Assembly: GCA_921293015.1 (NCBI GenBank)
Contig: OV121091.1
Coordinates: 24,226,839 to 24,290,838 of the forward strand
From: Phorcus lineatus
Lineage: Eukaryota; Mollusca; Gastropoda; Trochida; Trochidae
DNA: 64,000 bases
Direction: 5' to 3'
Shown here piece after piece: positions 29,874 through 41,798 of this stretch (position 1 is its first letter; each line of letters begins with the position of its first letter). The position numbers were made by a program, and so were the translations under genes. The notes beneath the pieces were generated by a model. The model did no database searches, was not told the DNA's origin, and saw only the letters and a list, made by a program, of their open reading frames with translations.

Positions 29874-31061
29874 ATAGTGGAAACCCTGTCTGTTAATTCC
29901 CCTGTACAACGAGACTGTTACGTTTCATTTCGACACAAATCATTGTTGTATTTTTATGTTAAAGAAAGAAACTGATCTTTAAGGAGGAAAAAGTTTAAAT
30001 TTGCAAAAACAATAAAGGGCTATTATTGATCATTTTCAAACTGAGATCAAGATTTTTAATATGAAAATGGTGACCATATCTGGCCTGGAAATTTTTCAAA
30101 AACTTGTCACATCTCTTAAACAAAAAATCAATGAAAAAGTAAATTCACAAGAGAAAATTAATCAACTCTTTTCTATATTTTTCTAAGTTTATTAGAAATT
30201 ATACTGTTTTATACGTTTATCCATTACATTCAAAGAAATTTTAAAAAATAATATCATTGTTTGTTCTTTTGGAAGTAATCATATTCTGCAATTGAGCTGG
30301 GGTTGGTTAGCAAGGCCTCCTCAAAATGTTAAAATTATTCTAGGTAAATTAAAATACATTATTCATCGCTTAATCTGAGTAAAAACTTTAAATACTGAAA
30401 TTATTGAGACTCTAACGTTTATGAACAGGGTATTAATACAACAATTAACACTTTTATGTCACATCTTATTAAGAATATTTGAATTCATTGCAAACGAATT
30501 TGTCTTTTAAGTACACATAAAATTGTTAAGGAAACCTTTGGATGAAAGATGGCGACGTATGAAAAACTCAAAACAAATGGTGTTGCAAGTGTGTTGTATG
30601 TTTGTTTCTGCTATTAAACGTTTTAACTTATCAAAATCGTTCAGGAAATATTGCAAAGTCAAAATTTGAATGATATATTGATCATCGTTATGAACATGGA
30701 CAAACGGCTTTTGAAGAGATGACATTATCTATGTGAGTCTATCATTAGTCCTTCGTTGCTGTTTTTATGATAACATTTCGTAGTTCAATAAAAGTGTGTC
30801 TAGACCAATAGAAATAACAGTCTCTAGGGTAAATATGTCAGAGTGGTAAGTAAATACACCATACATTAATGAAATAAATATCTAGTCCCTGTTAAGTGCA
30901 CACAGGTTTAACTTCACTTCTACAGGTGAAAAGGATTTTTTTATAAGTACCTAAAAGGTCAGTTGTTTTGGGACAGTTAACATCTTCTTAAAATGACTAA
31001 AGATATTCGTAATGTTGATAACCTTAACTAAAGTGCTCCATGGGGGTAAGCAAGTGATACC

Positions 31062-31115
31062 GGTACTAACGGTGTTAGTATCTACACCTGTACCAACGGT
31101 GTTAGTATCTACACC
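31062..31115. repeat. 27-bp tandem repeat, two units
   Basis: Units of 27 bp share AACGGTGTTAGTATCTACACC, starting about 31062 and 31089, with few differences. The minus-strand open frame across it (VDTNTV repeated) is a consequence of the repeat. Confidence 0.75.
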
Positions 31116-31156
31116 GAAACGTCGCAATCCTGCAATAAAGAAGTTGTAAATCCATA
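31116..31156 (+). repeat. Short dispersed repeat, copy 2
   Basis: Second copy of the 43-bp motif at 9919, directly after a two-unit tandem repeat. The coding frame seen in copy 1 is broken here. Confidence 0.5.
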
Positions 31157-33391
31157 CAACTTGTTCTCTATTCAATGACGTAACCGTCACATTTGAAGGC
31201 GATCGACTCAAATACGCCGTTAGCGCTAAACCGTATATTTTCAAAGTAAATAATTTTGACATACGTGTTAGTCGTTTGTTTATTCATGTTTCCTGAACTT
31301 TTTGGGTTTATCAAAATATCACAGTGCATAAAAAGAAAATTTAAGAAGTGACCGAACCATAGTTAAAACTGTCCGAACCAAGGTCATTTTGACATATGAT
31401 CCAGATCTCAATATATACTGATTTATTCACTTTATTTATACCAATTTTCAGAAAAATTTGACTATTTAATTGTTTTCCTTTGTTCATAAATACGGTTTAA
31501 TGCATTTTTGCGCTTTCTACATTTCCTTACATGAGAGTCGACATTTACATTACGCCATTTTTATTCTTGAATCCGTCAATTGTACCTTTAGACAAAGGTT
31601 TGATTACAAACATTACCAATAATTAAATGTTTATAAAAATAAATTAATAAAGTAAGACACTGAAAAGGAACATTTCGAAACAAGTAAAACGAAGGAATCG
31701 CACATTTTATTGCGTCAGCTTCAAGTTAAAAGTGTGGGTGACCTCGAGTGGTGCCCGAACCTAGGTCAGTTGCAAAGTACATCATGAATTAAGATCCTCC
31801 GTCAATACGAATAAAGATTGACAATGTTCCTAAACGAAACCAAACCTTCGATTTTCACATGAAAAATCGTTCAACTAATGCTATCAAACTATCCAAGCTT
31901 TTTATTTATCACATATTTTGTTTAAGATTTAAAAGTATTCTAACTGTTTATTCATTTAGACCTTGACACAAAACCGGTCGAACACCTACTAAATATGTCG
32001 GTGAAACACAACTCCTTTGGGGTGAACTTAAAGAGTTTATCTAAACAACAGCGAAATCAATAGCGCGTTTCCTGTTTTCCTAACCAGAAACATACTGTTT
32101 TTGTTTTGAAATGGTAATTTGATAGCACCATTGGTTGAATCGACGGTAAATCTCATTGTGTAAGACACATTGCACATAAATTACTACCACGTGTTAAGAC
32201 TGCGTCGTTTTGGTAATTTCATCATGTCTCTTTGAAATCGTAATAATTGATGTGTGATGAAGTATATTTGAAACATTGCAGAGAATGTGTGAAATCTATT
32301 GATCTGATTTGAAAGCATACTTCGTGTAATCATATAAAACAAAGAAATGAAACTTTAACCTCATCGGTTGGGAACGTCGGTATTCAATCATATTATTGCA
32401 ATAATAGTGTCCTCTATAAAATAATAGGCAGTGAATAATGTTTCGAATCTCATACCAGATGCAATGAGTGAAATAAAACTGCTTCGGGTTTCAAAAGTCG
32501 TAAATCAAATCTCAAAGAATCTCATCTCATACAATGTATATCATAACTGATGCAATCTCAATGATTCTAGTTCAAAATTCATATAATCCTCAAAACAACT
32601 ATTCCCTACAGAGTCACAAACAGTTTGAAAAATAGGCATTATCTACTTGACGAAGAAGTATAAACAGTAAAATATTAATGATTGATTGTTGATCAGGCAA
32701 TCAATTAAATACTGTATGTAAAGAAAATATCATGTATTATTGTCCTGTAATGATTTTGATAAACTTAGTTCGATAAAGTGCCATACAAGCATTACTCCCA
32801 TGTAAACTGTCCGCAAAACTAAAACTTTGAGGTTTCATATGATGTTGGTTCATACTGATATCATGCTTCTACCATATTCATAGGGCCCATAGCCTTTTTC
32901 TAGAATAAATAAATTCGTCTATCTGTTTGTTCTGTTGGAAAAACCGCTTTACAATACAACCAGGGCTTGTAAAAGTTAATGCTCTCATGAGATCTCGGTC
33001 ACCAAGAGCTTTATATTTCGAAACTCTCCACAAATCAATCCTTGGAATTTTCACCGGAACAATAATTTTGTACTCAAATTACCCACAGTTCAATCTTGTT
33101 ATAAATAAAAAAGGCGATCAATTTGCAAGCGGCTCAATACGAGAGGATGGAAAGATTTCAAACAGTTCTTTTCAGAGGAGCCTCAGAAACTTGAACTTGA
33201 GGTCAATCGTCCTTCCTGACTGGCTGTGGTCATGAAACTGTTACAAAAGAGCTGTAATTACAAGCCTATATCCTTAACGCAAGACTTTCTCGTGTTGGAA
33301 ATACGTCTATTGAGATGATCACAGGTCAAATGTACGTATCAGTTTTAAGGGGTTATTAAAATCAAATCTCCTCATCGATTTTTAAACTGAA

Positions 33392-33434
33392 AAGTCCCAG
33401 GGCAAATAAAGTGAAGAGTATCGGAACACTCAGC
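33392..33434 (+). repeat. Short dispersed repeat pair, copy 2
   Basis: Matches 11026-11067; see that entry. It may be part of an older, larger repeat. Confidence 0.4.
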
Positions 33435-33672
33435 CTCGTATTATCAGTGGATCAGTCCTTTGAACGAACATTGTCTCAGAAACAGGAAGTAGAAATTGGA
33501 AGAACGCAAGGATGAGTCCTTCGTCTAATTCTGTTCACGACTGATTTCATTCCACATGCTATTGCACGGCAACACTAAAACGTTCCACCTGCATGCTGGC
33601 GATACGTAATAGTAACAACGGTATTTTCGGGATGCATCGGTCCGTGAACAACCTGCTACTTCGAGACAATTT

Positions 33673-33684
33673 TCAAAAGTCTTC
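33673..33684. repeat. Left target-site duplication of SINE copy C
   Basis: TCAAAAGTCTTC is repeated exactly at 33955-33966, bracketing the SINE. Confidence 0.85.
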
Positions 33685-33954
33685 AGGGGGCGGGATAGCG
33701 CAGTGGTTAGCGCGTTCGGCTTCGGATCAGGAGGTCTGTGGTTCGAATCCCGCCAGGGGCTCGGCAACTTTGTCTGCTACACTGAAATTCAACGCAGTAC
33801 CACCCATGGTTCGCTAGTTCCAGCCGATGCTCGCAGGTTTCACCGCAATGCATAGCCACAATGGTGTTGCGGGCTTTCTCCCTGCAATAATACTAGCAGC
33901 CGCGATATAAGTGAAATAATCTTGAAAGCGGCGTTATACACCAACTCAACTCAC
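33685..33954 (+). mobile_element. tRNA-derived SINE, copy C, with 12-bp TSD
   Basis: This is the best-preserved copy. The A box (TAGCGCAGTGG) and B box (GGTTCGAATCC) of the polymerase III promoter are intact and the D-stem GCGC/GCGC is perfect. The position of the anticodon loop (CTTCGGA) suggests derivation from a tRNA-Arg, but the anticodon stem pairs poorly, so it is not a functional tRNA gene. It lacks the GTAAGGTTT block present in A, B and E. The 3' end has ATACTAGCAGCCGCGATATA, AAGCGGCGTTATACACC and an ACTCAACTCACTCA tail, similar to other molluscan SINE tails. Perfect 12-bp flanking repeats mark insertion by target-primed reverse transcription. Confidence 0.92.
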
Positions 33955-33966
33955 TCAAAAGTCTTC
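33955..33966. repeat. Right target-site duplication of SINE copy C
   Basis: This is an exact copy of TCAAAAGTCTTC at 33673-33684, directly after the SINE tail. Confidence 0.85.
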
Positions 33967-34561
33967 CTTGTCCTTGAACAACCTGTTACTTCGAGACAAA
34001 ATTGAGTTCCCCTTCTAGTTCGGGATACTTAGGGAAGTATTGGAATGTTGAACGTCGAGAGTGGTTTCCAATAGAAATATTTTTCTTGGATTTGTATAAT
34101 GAGGTTACTTAAACACAAGTGTACTTGGCTTACCTCATGTTAGCTAAAATATATATATATTCTGTTAACATTTTCTTGACTCATATTCTACACATGGGAA
34201 AGGTGTGGTACAATGTAAACCATAAGATAAGTTATTTGTTGTTTATCTGATTTACAGCGCGAGTTTTAGTAAACATTATGTATTGATTAAAATATTTTGT
34301 TTCCTGATGTCAATGATTTTTCTATATGAAACTTTAGGTTTTTAACCTTGTTAACAACCGTTTCCAAACAGTCCTCGCCTAAGATATATATAGGAGAAAA
34401 TGTTGTGTGCTGTTAGTTTTTATCAACGCTTTTAACTATGAAGACTGTACACTTGATTGAACTTTCACCTTATATATATAAAGGAGTCATAATATCAATA
34501 ATGAACAAGACATTTATAATTTATATACATATGAATTGTTGCCAATGACAACGAAGACTAA

Positions 34562-34830
34562 GTGGGATACAATCAGCTATATTTATTACCACTCAGCGCA
34601 TCATCGTTAGAGAGTACATCTAAGGCTATCAGCAGCTGCATTGCTGTTATCCGTGACAGGATGAGGAGGAATTTCTTAATGCTCAACGATGATAAGACAG
34701 TTATGCATCATCAGCCCAGATATTCCAGATATCACCTATTACCTTGCCAGAACAAAGGATGGGTGGAAACTTGTTTGCTGTAAGTTGCAATCTGGGAGTT
34801 CTGTTCACTCTCAAATATCCCACATAGGTG
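34562..34830 (+). pseudogene. LINE reverse transcriptase fragment (CR1/L2-like palm region)
   Basis: In one frame from about 34565 the translation reads QLYLLPLSASS, then a helical stretch, then NFLMLNDDKT (34670-34699). This is the segment that follows the YxDD catalytic box in non-LTR retrotransposon reverse transcriptases, where xQLYL follows YADDT and a LNxxKT motif closes the block. Here the YADD residues themselves are not readable. About 90 bases on, in a frame shifted by two, NLGVLF (34789-34806) matches the next conserved reverse-transcriptase motif. The fragment is 5'- and 3'-truncated and frameshifted, so it is dead. The clade assignment is tentative. Confidence 0.6.
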
Positions 34831-34939
34831 TCTGTTCATGCCTTTGATACATCTGAGTTAGATTTAAAAAACAAATAGTTTCTTTTGTAAAATTTCCGGG
34901 ATTCATTGTTTTTCAACACCGGCAAATTTCAGCGTTAAA

Positions 34940-34975
34940 ACCGAATATTCAACACCCGAATGTTGAATATTCGGT
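34940..34975. repeat. Perfect 15-bp hairpin
   Basis: ACCGAATATTCAACA (34940-34954) and its exact inverse TGTTGAATATTCGGT (34961-34975) flank a 6-nt loop. Two bases separate it from a second, longer hairpin. Confidence 0.85.
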
Positions 34976-34977
34976 AT

Positions 34978-35054
34978 GATTTGAAAAAATATTCATTCAT
35001 TGTTATTCGAATTTGCAAGTGTGGAATAACAATGAAGGAATAAATTTTCAAATC
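34978..35054. repeat. 31-bp hairpin with 15-nt loop
   Basis: The arm 34978-35008 (GATTTGAAAA...TTGTTATTC) pairs with 35024-35054 (GAATAACAATGAA...TTTTCAAATC) with about three mismatches. It sits directly after the 15-bp hairpin, between a LINE fragment and the Harbinger element, and may be a small foldback element. Confidence 0.75.
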
Positions 35055-35290
35055 AGAATCGAGAATACAACGAAGTCATGTTACAATACAAGATAACATA
35101 CTTTTGTATGGATGCAGAGGAACCGCTTTGAACACGCTTCAGCGAGCACTAAACTAAGAGAGATAACTAATTCGAAAAGTATAATCTTATCACTCGGTAC
35201 TGAAAGAAAACCAGAAGCAGAAGAAATATTCAACACACTCAAATTAAAATAGATACGCAAAAATATCAGGGCGGCTTAAGCCACATTCCG

Positions 35291-35293
35291 TAA
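35291..35293. repeat. Left target-site duplication TAA of the Harbinger element
   Basis: TAA lies immediately outside the left inverted repeat and is matched by TAA at 36558-36560 on the other side. Confidence 0.7.
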
Positions 35294-36557
35294 TACCCCC
35301 ATTCCACCGAGCATACGACCTCACTGCGACCGATTTTTGCCCCCCGTCGTGCACACTCTCATTCACTCCCAATGACATCGCACTGATGTCGTGGGAAGGT
35401 CCCAATTATCGCTAAAAGTATCTCTCTCACTCGCCATGGATCGCACATTGTCGCAGAGGGGTATGCGATTTCGATTGTCTGTTTTCAAAAATCGCACAAC
35501 TTTTGCGATCGATGCGACTAATGTGCTACTCGCCAATTTCGTCGCAATGGTGTCGTATTAGTCTCAATGGGGTCTTGGTAATGTCGGATGTCAGTCACTT
35601 GTACTCTCAACTCGATCGTGTAAACTCGCATAGGGATCGCGCTACTTTTTTTTGCAAGAGGCTCTGTAGTTGCTGCCTTCACCATCAATGTGATGGCCTA
35701 CTCTCTCCAAAATTTCGTCAAATAGCTCGACTGGCATTCTCATGTAGTTCTGAAACAAATGTGGATCTTCCTTCTTCAATTTTTGGACAAGATGGTAGTA
35801 CTGACTGTGTTCTTGTTTCTCCAAAGGGGTGAGCCAGTCTCGTACCCACATTGCATGGCGTCGACGCCTTCTTTTCTTTCTTTTTTGATGATGTCTTATG
35901 ACTGCCTAAGTACAGTCGCCGATCTTCTGCAGTTCTTGTTGTGTTTCATAAAGCAAACCAGCAGTTAGGACCATTTCATCTTCCACATGCTCCAGGAAAT
36001 GCCAGTCGGACTCAGATAGGCATGAATGCAGCTGCTCGCAGTCATTTTTATACTTCTGACCCGACAGGTCTTGCAAAAAGTTGTATTTAGGTCGCATTTA
36101 TCTCAAAGCGGTCTTGTGAAATGTCGCCATGGTCGTACTTGAGTCGTACATGACTCGCAAATGTCGTAATGTGGTCTCACATGATCGCACTAAGCATCGC
36201 AACGGACGCCAGTCGATCGTAACTCGATCGCATGCTGATCGCAGACACTGTGGCTGTGGTCTCAGCTTGGTCCTACTCGCTCGCATGAATAATCGCCAAC
36301 ACGGATGTGTGATTGTCTGGGGACCTACTTGCGATTTATACGACCTGTCATAACAAACGCAACACTGTCTCAATGTGCTCGCTACTAGAAGGATATGTGG
36401 TCACTTTTTTGTCGCAATCGTACAAGTAATTTGGTGGAAACGCAAACGCTAAATTGTTTAAAATTGGTCGCTAAAAAGTCTGCGACCGCTCCGATCGACG
36501 TGATCGCGGTGATCAGGGACAGTTGCATATCGGTCGCTGTTCGGTGGAATGGGGGCA
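35294..36557 (-). mobile_element. PIF/Harbinger DNA transposon, internally deleted, with TSD
   Basis: The ends are inverted copies: TACCCCCATTCCACCGA at the left and, read from the other side, TGCCCCCATTCCACCGA at the right, followed by a more divergent GACC-containing stretch. Both ends are flanked by the trinucleotide TAA (35291-35293 and 36558-36560), matching the 3-bp target duplications of PIF/Harbinger elements. At 1264 bp it is much shorter than an autonomous element. Inside is the N-terminal part of a transposase on the minus strand; the DDE catalytic core and the usual Myb-like partner gene are absent. The interior is clearly richer in C, G and CpG than its surroundings and is full of TCGC/GCGA words. 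It is a non-autonomous deletion derivative. Confidence 0.85.
35642..36097 (-). pseudogene. Harbinger transposase N-terminal fragment with internal stop
   Basis: One minus-strand frame runs from the ATG at 36097 to 35642 with a single TAG at 35908-35906. The first 63 codons include an acidic/hydrophobic stretch (DWHFLEHVEDEMVL). After the stop come a basic run (KRKKRRRR), the WVRDWL motif, a YYHLVQKLKKED stretch, and FQNYMRMPVELFDEILERVG. This order matches the N-terminal region of HARBI1/ALP1-type transposases, which bind DNA and lead into the DDE nuclease. The frame ends at NYRASCKKK, just where the catalytic part should begin, so the deletion breakpoint lies there. An intron around the TAG is possible but I see no clear splice signals. 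It cannot encode an active nuclease. Confidence 0.75.
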
Positions 36558-36560
36558 TAA
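36558..36560. repeat. Right target-site duplication TAA of the Harbinger element
   Basis: TAA lies immediately outside the right inverted repeat (GGAATGGGGGCA then TAA), pairing with 35291-35293. Confidence 0.7.
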
Positions 36561-36627
36561 TATATTACAATCAACAAATAAAATACAACATTACAGTTAA
36601 GCTTCCTCTCTAATCTATCATGTTACC

Positions 36628-36912
36628 TTTCTGCTGCGGCTGTAATAAGGTTTAGGAAGTCACTGCTTTTGAGGAAGTGCAATTTTTTGGGAGTGATCAT
36701 ATACCATCTTGAAACATGTGTTATCCGTAAGATGGTTAATGTGTAATTATGTGTGGTGTAAAAAACATCTATCTCATTTTTGACTCGACTCCAAATTTGA
36801 TGATGCAAAATTCAGCAGGACGGGCATTTAAATTTTGCATTTAGGTGATATGCTCAGCTTTGACATATCGCTTTTCTTTAAAATAAAAAAACATTCAGAG
36901 AGGTTGGCATCG
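36628..36912. repeat. Unclassified dispersed repeat, copy 2
   Basis: Second copy of the repeat at 27482, with CTGCTGCGGCTGTAA, CTATCTCATTTTTGACTCG, ATGCAAAATTCAGCAG (36803) and AGGTGATATGCTCAGCTTTG. It begins about 70 bp beyond the right end of the Harbinger element. Confidence 0.7.
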
Positions 36913-38905
36913 CCTTTATTATTGTCATGAGATCGTGCAATCTGTGTTTGATGAAACTACGATCATTCATGACTCCGCTGAAAGGCATACAGTTGACCTA
37001 TTTCTTGAAAAGTTAAAGTAGACAGACATAAACAAAATATGCTTAGTGATTATTTCCATGACTTATATATTCATGACATTACCCAAGCTTTGATAATTGT
37101 CATCGTACATTAGACTGCATGTTTTTTTTCGCAGTTATTAGCTAATAAGACCTGATCTTGATTGATATGCCGTCAGGCCAACCGTCCGTCCATATATAAA
37201 CTTTTCACCAATAAAACCTCTTTTCAAAAACCACAGGCTCCAGAGAACTAAAATCATGTGTACGGGTAGATTGGCCAATTGAGCTCATAATTCGTAGATT
37301 TGGTTACTCTTAGGCCTCCAATAAATGTTTGGGGCAAGCTCCTAATTTTTTTATCATATCTCCGGAATAAAGTTATAGAAATCTCAGTTCCTTTGGAAAT
37401 GGGCATAATTAATTGTTGAGTTTGTAATCACTGATAAAGACCTCGAAGCAAACTATAACACATACTTCATTTTTCTGCTCCAGTTTTTTCTCTTTTTTAC
37501 TATTTCTTAGAAACTAACCTTGGATCGTTTAAAATACATATGAAAAAGGGCTCATTAACAAGCGATCACAGTGTCTTAGTGGTGTCTTAAAGTGGTTTAA
37601 CTACTATGATATGATACGAAACAGTTAGGAACACTTAAAACCATAAACGGATGCTGTTGATATTAGGATTAACTAATTTAATCATTGCTATTTTGATAAA
37701 ACATCGACTTTTATTGTTTTGATTCCATCATGTTTATTCTAAGGGCTAAATTTAAAAAAATAAAATATGATTCCGTTTTTTAAACGTAAGAGCTCTTATA
37801 TTTTGAGGTTAAAACAGCAAACTCTACTCAGTTTGGGTAACCCTTTTTCAATTTACTCTGCCAAGTAAAGTTTTCTTTATTAATTCGACAGTTATTAACT
37901 TATTTTGGTGGAATATTTTGGATGTAACAATCTTTGATTTAATTCAATCAAGTTCCAAGCGTTTAGAATACATTATTGCATAATTATAGCAAATGTATTA
38001 CTTCGTCAGTTAAACGTTCAAAACCTGTTCCGCAGGATGCCGCGCTTCTGTGATATTGAACAAAATATCTATAGAGATATGGTTTAGGCAGTAGTTTTGC
38101 ATGAAATATCTTTATCAAATACTTAGATACAATAAAAACCTAACCATGTAGAGTTCTTCATTTCGTTATAAACAGTAAAGATGTAATTTCTAGATTTACA
38201 TATATTTACAAAAACATAAACAGGCAACGAATGACATTTATACCAATTGGTATAAGATTAATTGAATAAGAATTGTGAGCTGTACCTGTTACATATTTCA
38301 CTTTTTTTTAATCAAAATTGTTAATCGGAAAAAAGGAAAGGACTTGCCTGAAGCATTTAATTAGACTGGCGCTGACATATTCATAATATTATCAGTTAGT
38401 TCACAGTAAAATCATGTCGTAGAATTAATTTCACAATTTTGTTATATTGCTTTCGACAGATGCCTACAATATTTTCTCCAAAGAACTCTTTTGAGTTGAT
38501 GAATATGGACATTTCCAAATTCTCGTCACATTTGCTTACAATCAAATTAGCAGTGAATTAAAAATGTCAACTTATTCTTAAACATGTTTTAAGGGCATAA
38601 TAATGTGGATCTAGAGTAGTCATCAATCATCAATGCCAATGCCAATGCTATTTTAAAGTATTTTGAAGTGACATCTCATGAGAAACACAATTAGCGGTCA
38701 ACACGACAAATATTGAAGGATTTTATTTTTGTTTTTGAATGCTTCTATTAACCAAGAAAACAGGAAGTTATAGATTAAAGCTTTGTGTGACTTTGTGTGT
38801 TACTATTTCTACATACTGGAACTATATATAATTATTGAGATATATTATGCATTATAGCATTCTTAGTATAATGTTTACAAAATTGTTCGGACTCACATTT
38901 TGAAA
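36913..38905. other. No recognisable gene or element
   Basis: Very AT-rich, no open frame above 60 codons, no shared repeats noticed. Confidence 0.55.
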
Positions 38906-39195
38906 CACTCTCTCCCCACAGAGCTAACTCCATAATAAATTCCTATACAATCTCTGTCTTAATGTGAATGTTTCTCGGGCACGAAATGTAGAACGCTGAT
39001 TTGATGCAATTAAAGTTAGTTGTGCAATCAGCGATGCCGTTTCAAAAGTTCAAATTGAATTATTAAATTATTTCCGGAAGGTTTAAAAAAGCTTAATTTT
39101 ATTCGAATATGCACCTTGCATTTTGCGTTGTCTTATTGCAATATTGTCCCGCTAGTGGAAACTGCCTGAAGCCCAAGTAGCCTTTGCATTCAACA
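38906..39195. mobile_element. Degraded second copy of the long-TIR MITE
   Basis: It shares the left end (CTCTCTCCCCACAGAG), AATTCCTATACAATCTCTGT, AAATGTAGAACGCTGATT, CAATCAGCGATGCCGTTTCA and the ATGCACCTTGCA block with the copy at 21175. About 110 bp of the middle is missing, and the right inverted repeat decays after GGAAACTGCCTGAAGCCC. It is in the same orientation as copy 1. Confidence 0.7.
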
Positions 39196-39335
39196 AATGA
39201 TCTTAAAAACGCAGGTCTTAAGTTTTTAATTGATGAAGAGGCGCTTTTTTCACGTTCTTGTCATTTACAAATTTGACAGGGATAGATTTCATCAAATGTT
39301 TTCATTTGAGAAAAGCCCCCAGGTCGGAATACTTT

Positions 39336-40023
<688 letters not shown>

Positions 40024-40070
40024 ATATATATATATATATAGATATATATATAGATATATATATATATATT
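40024..40070. repeat. (TA)n microsatellite, right of the inverted-repeat element
   Basis: About 47 bp of TA repeat with two GATA interruptions, directly following the right arm. Together with the left tract it suggests insertion into a pre-existing TA run or expansion from TA target duplications. Confidence 0.9.
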
Positions 40071-41798
40071 CATACATCTAACTGAAAATCTAACCATTTA
40101 TCAAAACGCATTTTTAAATCCTTCAGGTCTCTTGGGAAAACATACGTCAAGTCCATACACTGTAACAGATGTCAATTTACTCACATTTCACTAATGGTAA
40201 AGGATAGTTTATGGATTTTGAGACAAAGACAAACGATTATGAGTTAGATTTGCATTAACGGAATAGAGGCATGAGGTATAGATCATCGTTTAGAATAAAT
40301 ATATAACTAAAGCATGCTTTAACGCTAACGCCATGCTCACTGCTCTTCTGCAATAATCATATGATGCCGTAATTGAATTTATCGTTAGCCCAACAACACT
40401 ATTTATTATGGTTATTATTTTTCCGGGAAAGGCACAATTAAAACCCTGTCGAAGTCAATTATGTAAAGCAAACATATATCATCAAGGTCTTCTAAGACCT
40501 TATGATAGATCCATCTGCACTTCTTACTTCGTTTGAAATATATTATTCCAGCTTGAACACTCAAATCTTCAATTTTAAATCATACTACCTCACAAGCTTG
40601 AACACAAGCTTCCATTTTTTAATGCTTTTAGTATTAACCTCTTTCGCCTGTCAGGGTCACATTATTACCAAATCTAAACATATTATTTGCTGTGCCTAAT
40701 AGACATGACTTGTGTCAAATTGGCCTCTGCCGCCATTTCGACTCCTCTTTAACGTTTGAAGCGTGACGTTTGAGGCCCCTATCAATGACAGTAAAGTCTA
40801 GATATATTCACATATTCGTAATTCAAGATTCACCAAATGTACCAATCTTAATCCTCATTTGTCAAAGTTACCGCACAGATTAAGGAGCGTAAAATAGTAA
40901 ATGGTTAGAAGAGATCGGTAATGTTTAATATTTTACAGATGGGCGGATCGAGGGATTCCGAACCAAAAGAAACTAACGTTTCAGGCTAGAGGAATAAACA
41001 AATGTCTGATGTGCAGTCTCATTAAGCGCCACTGCTGTCCTTGCACCACGTGTATGATGCTCCTTTCTTCCGCTGTCACCCATCAGCGTCAGTGAGTACT
41101 GTGATATCCTACTGAGATGACATTGCTGAGATCTAGCACAAGTGATTTGGATATTTATTTTATGTACTTAGCTAATCCAATACATGATACATAAGAGAAT
41201 CCTATAACGATTCTTACGCCTACCTATGTTTTACTCAGTATATTATTTTAAACCAACCCAGTGACAGCTCGGTCGGATTCGTTTTTGCTGAACTTTACAG
41301 GATAGAAAACTGAGTCATAGACATTACATGGTGCATTCATATGCATTTAACGACACAAGCAAGTTGCGGTGCACTGAGTAAGAGGAGACAACGACACGTT
41401 TACATTTGATTGAATTGGATGTATTTTTCTGAAAAGTGTAAAATTGGTTGAACCGTGATACTCTGATAGCAGACACCATGTAACTAACCCGAGTCCAAAC
41501 AACAAACAGTTTATCAATATTTTTAACAGTTTAATTCAACACAGGATACATGACAAACAAAATTTACGATGCACAAAAATAATAAGGAATAATGTTGATA
41601 AAAATAAAGAAAAGTGACACTAATTATCATGAATAAATGCCTCAACTTTCGTGTTTCAATTTATAGTTTTGCAACGCATAACAAAGTGAATAATAAAATG
41701 AAATAGGCTTTACTTTGGCATTCACAACAAAATCCTTCACTGTACACCAAAACTTGTGATATCATTCTGACATCTGTTAGCACTCTTGAATTTTAAAA
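40071..41798. other. Unassigned sequence downstream of the GPCR gene
   Basis: No coding or repeat signal recognised. The interval 41799-42880 next to it probably holds the receptor 3' UTR. Confidence 0.5.

Larger units (their letters stand above)
27787..33391. other. Mostly unassigned sequence
   Basis: It holds the LINE tail at 29810 and the tandem and short repeats at 31062-31156. Open frames of 121 codons (28171-28536, plus) and 102 codons (32927-33235, plus, TTG start) have no recognisable domain and are near the length expected by chance. Confidence 0.5.
33641..33999. repeat. Short direct repeat pair flanking SINE copy C
   Basis: The 29-bp segments at 33641-33669 and 33971-33999 share GAACAACCTG.TACTTCGAGA with two mismatches overall. 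Without the SINE and one of its target duplications they would lie about 47 bp apart as a tandem duplication, so the SINE appears to have inserted into the tail of the first unit. Confidence 0.6.

Noticed and set aside
30951-31262. 103-codon minus-strand frame with VDTNTV repeats
   Set aside because: The repeats come from a 27-bp tandem duplication and the rest resembles nothing known.
32927-33235. 102-codon plus-strand frame
   Set aside because: TTG start, no domain, no neighbouring exon signals.
33686-33763. Possible functional tRNA-Arg gene
   Set aside because: A and B boxes are intact but the anticodon stem pairs poorly, and the sequence continues into a SINE body shared with four other loci.
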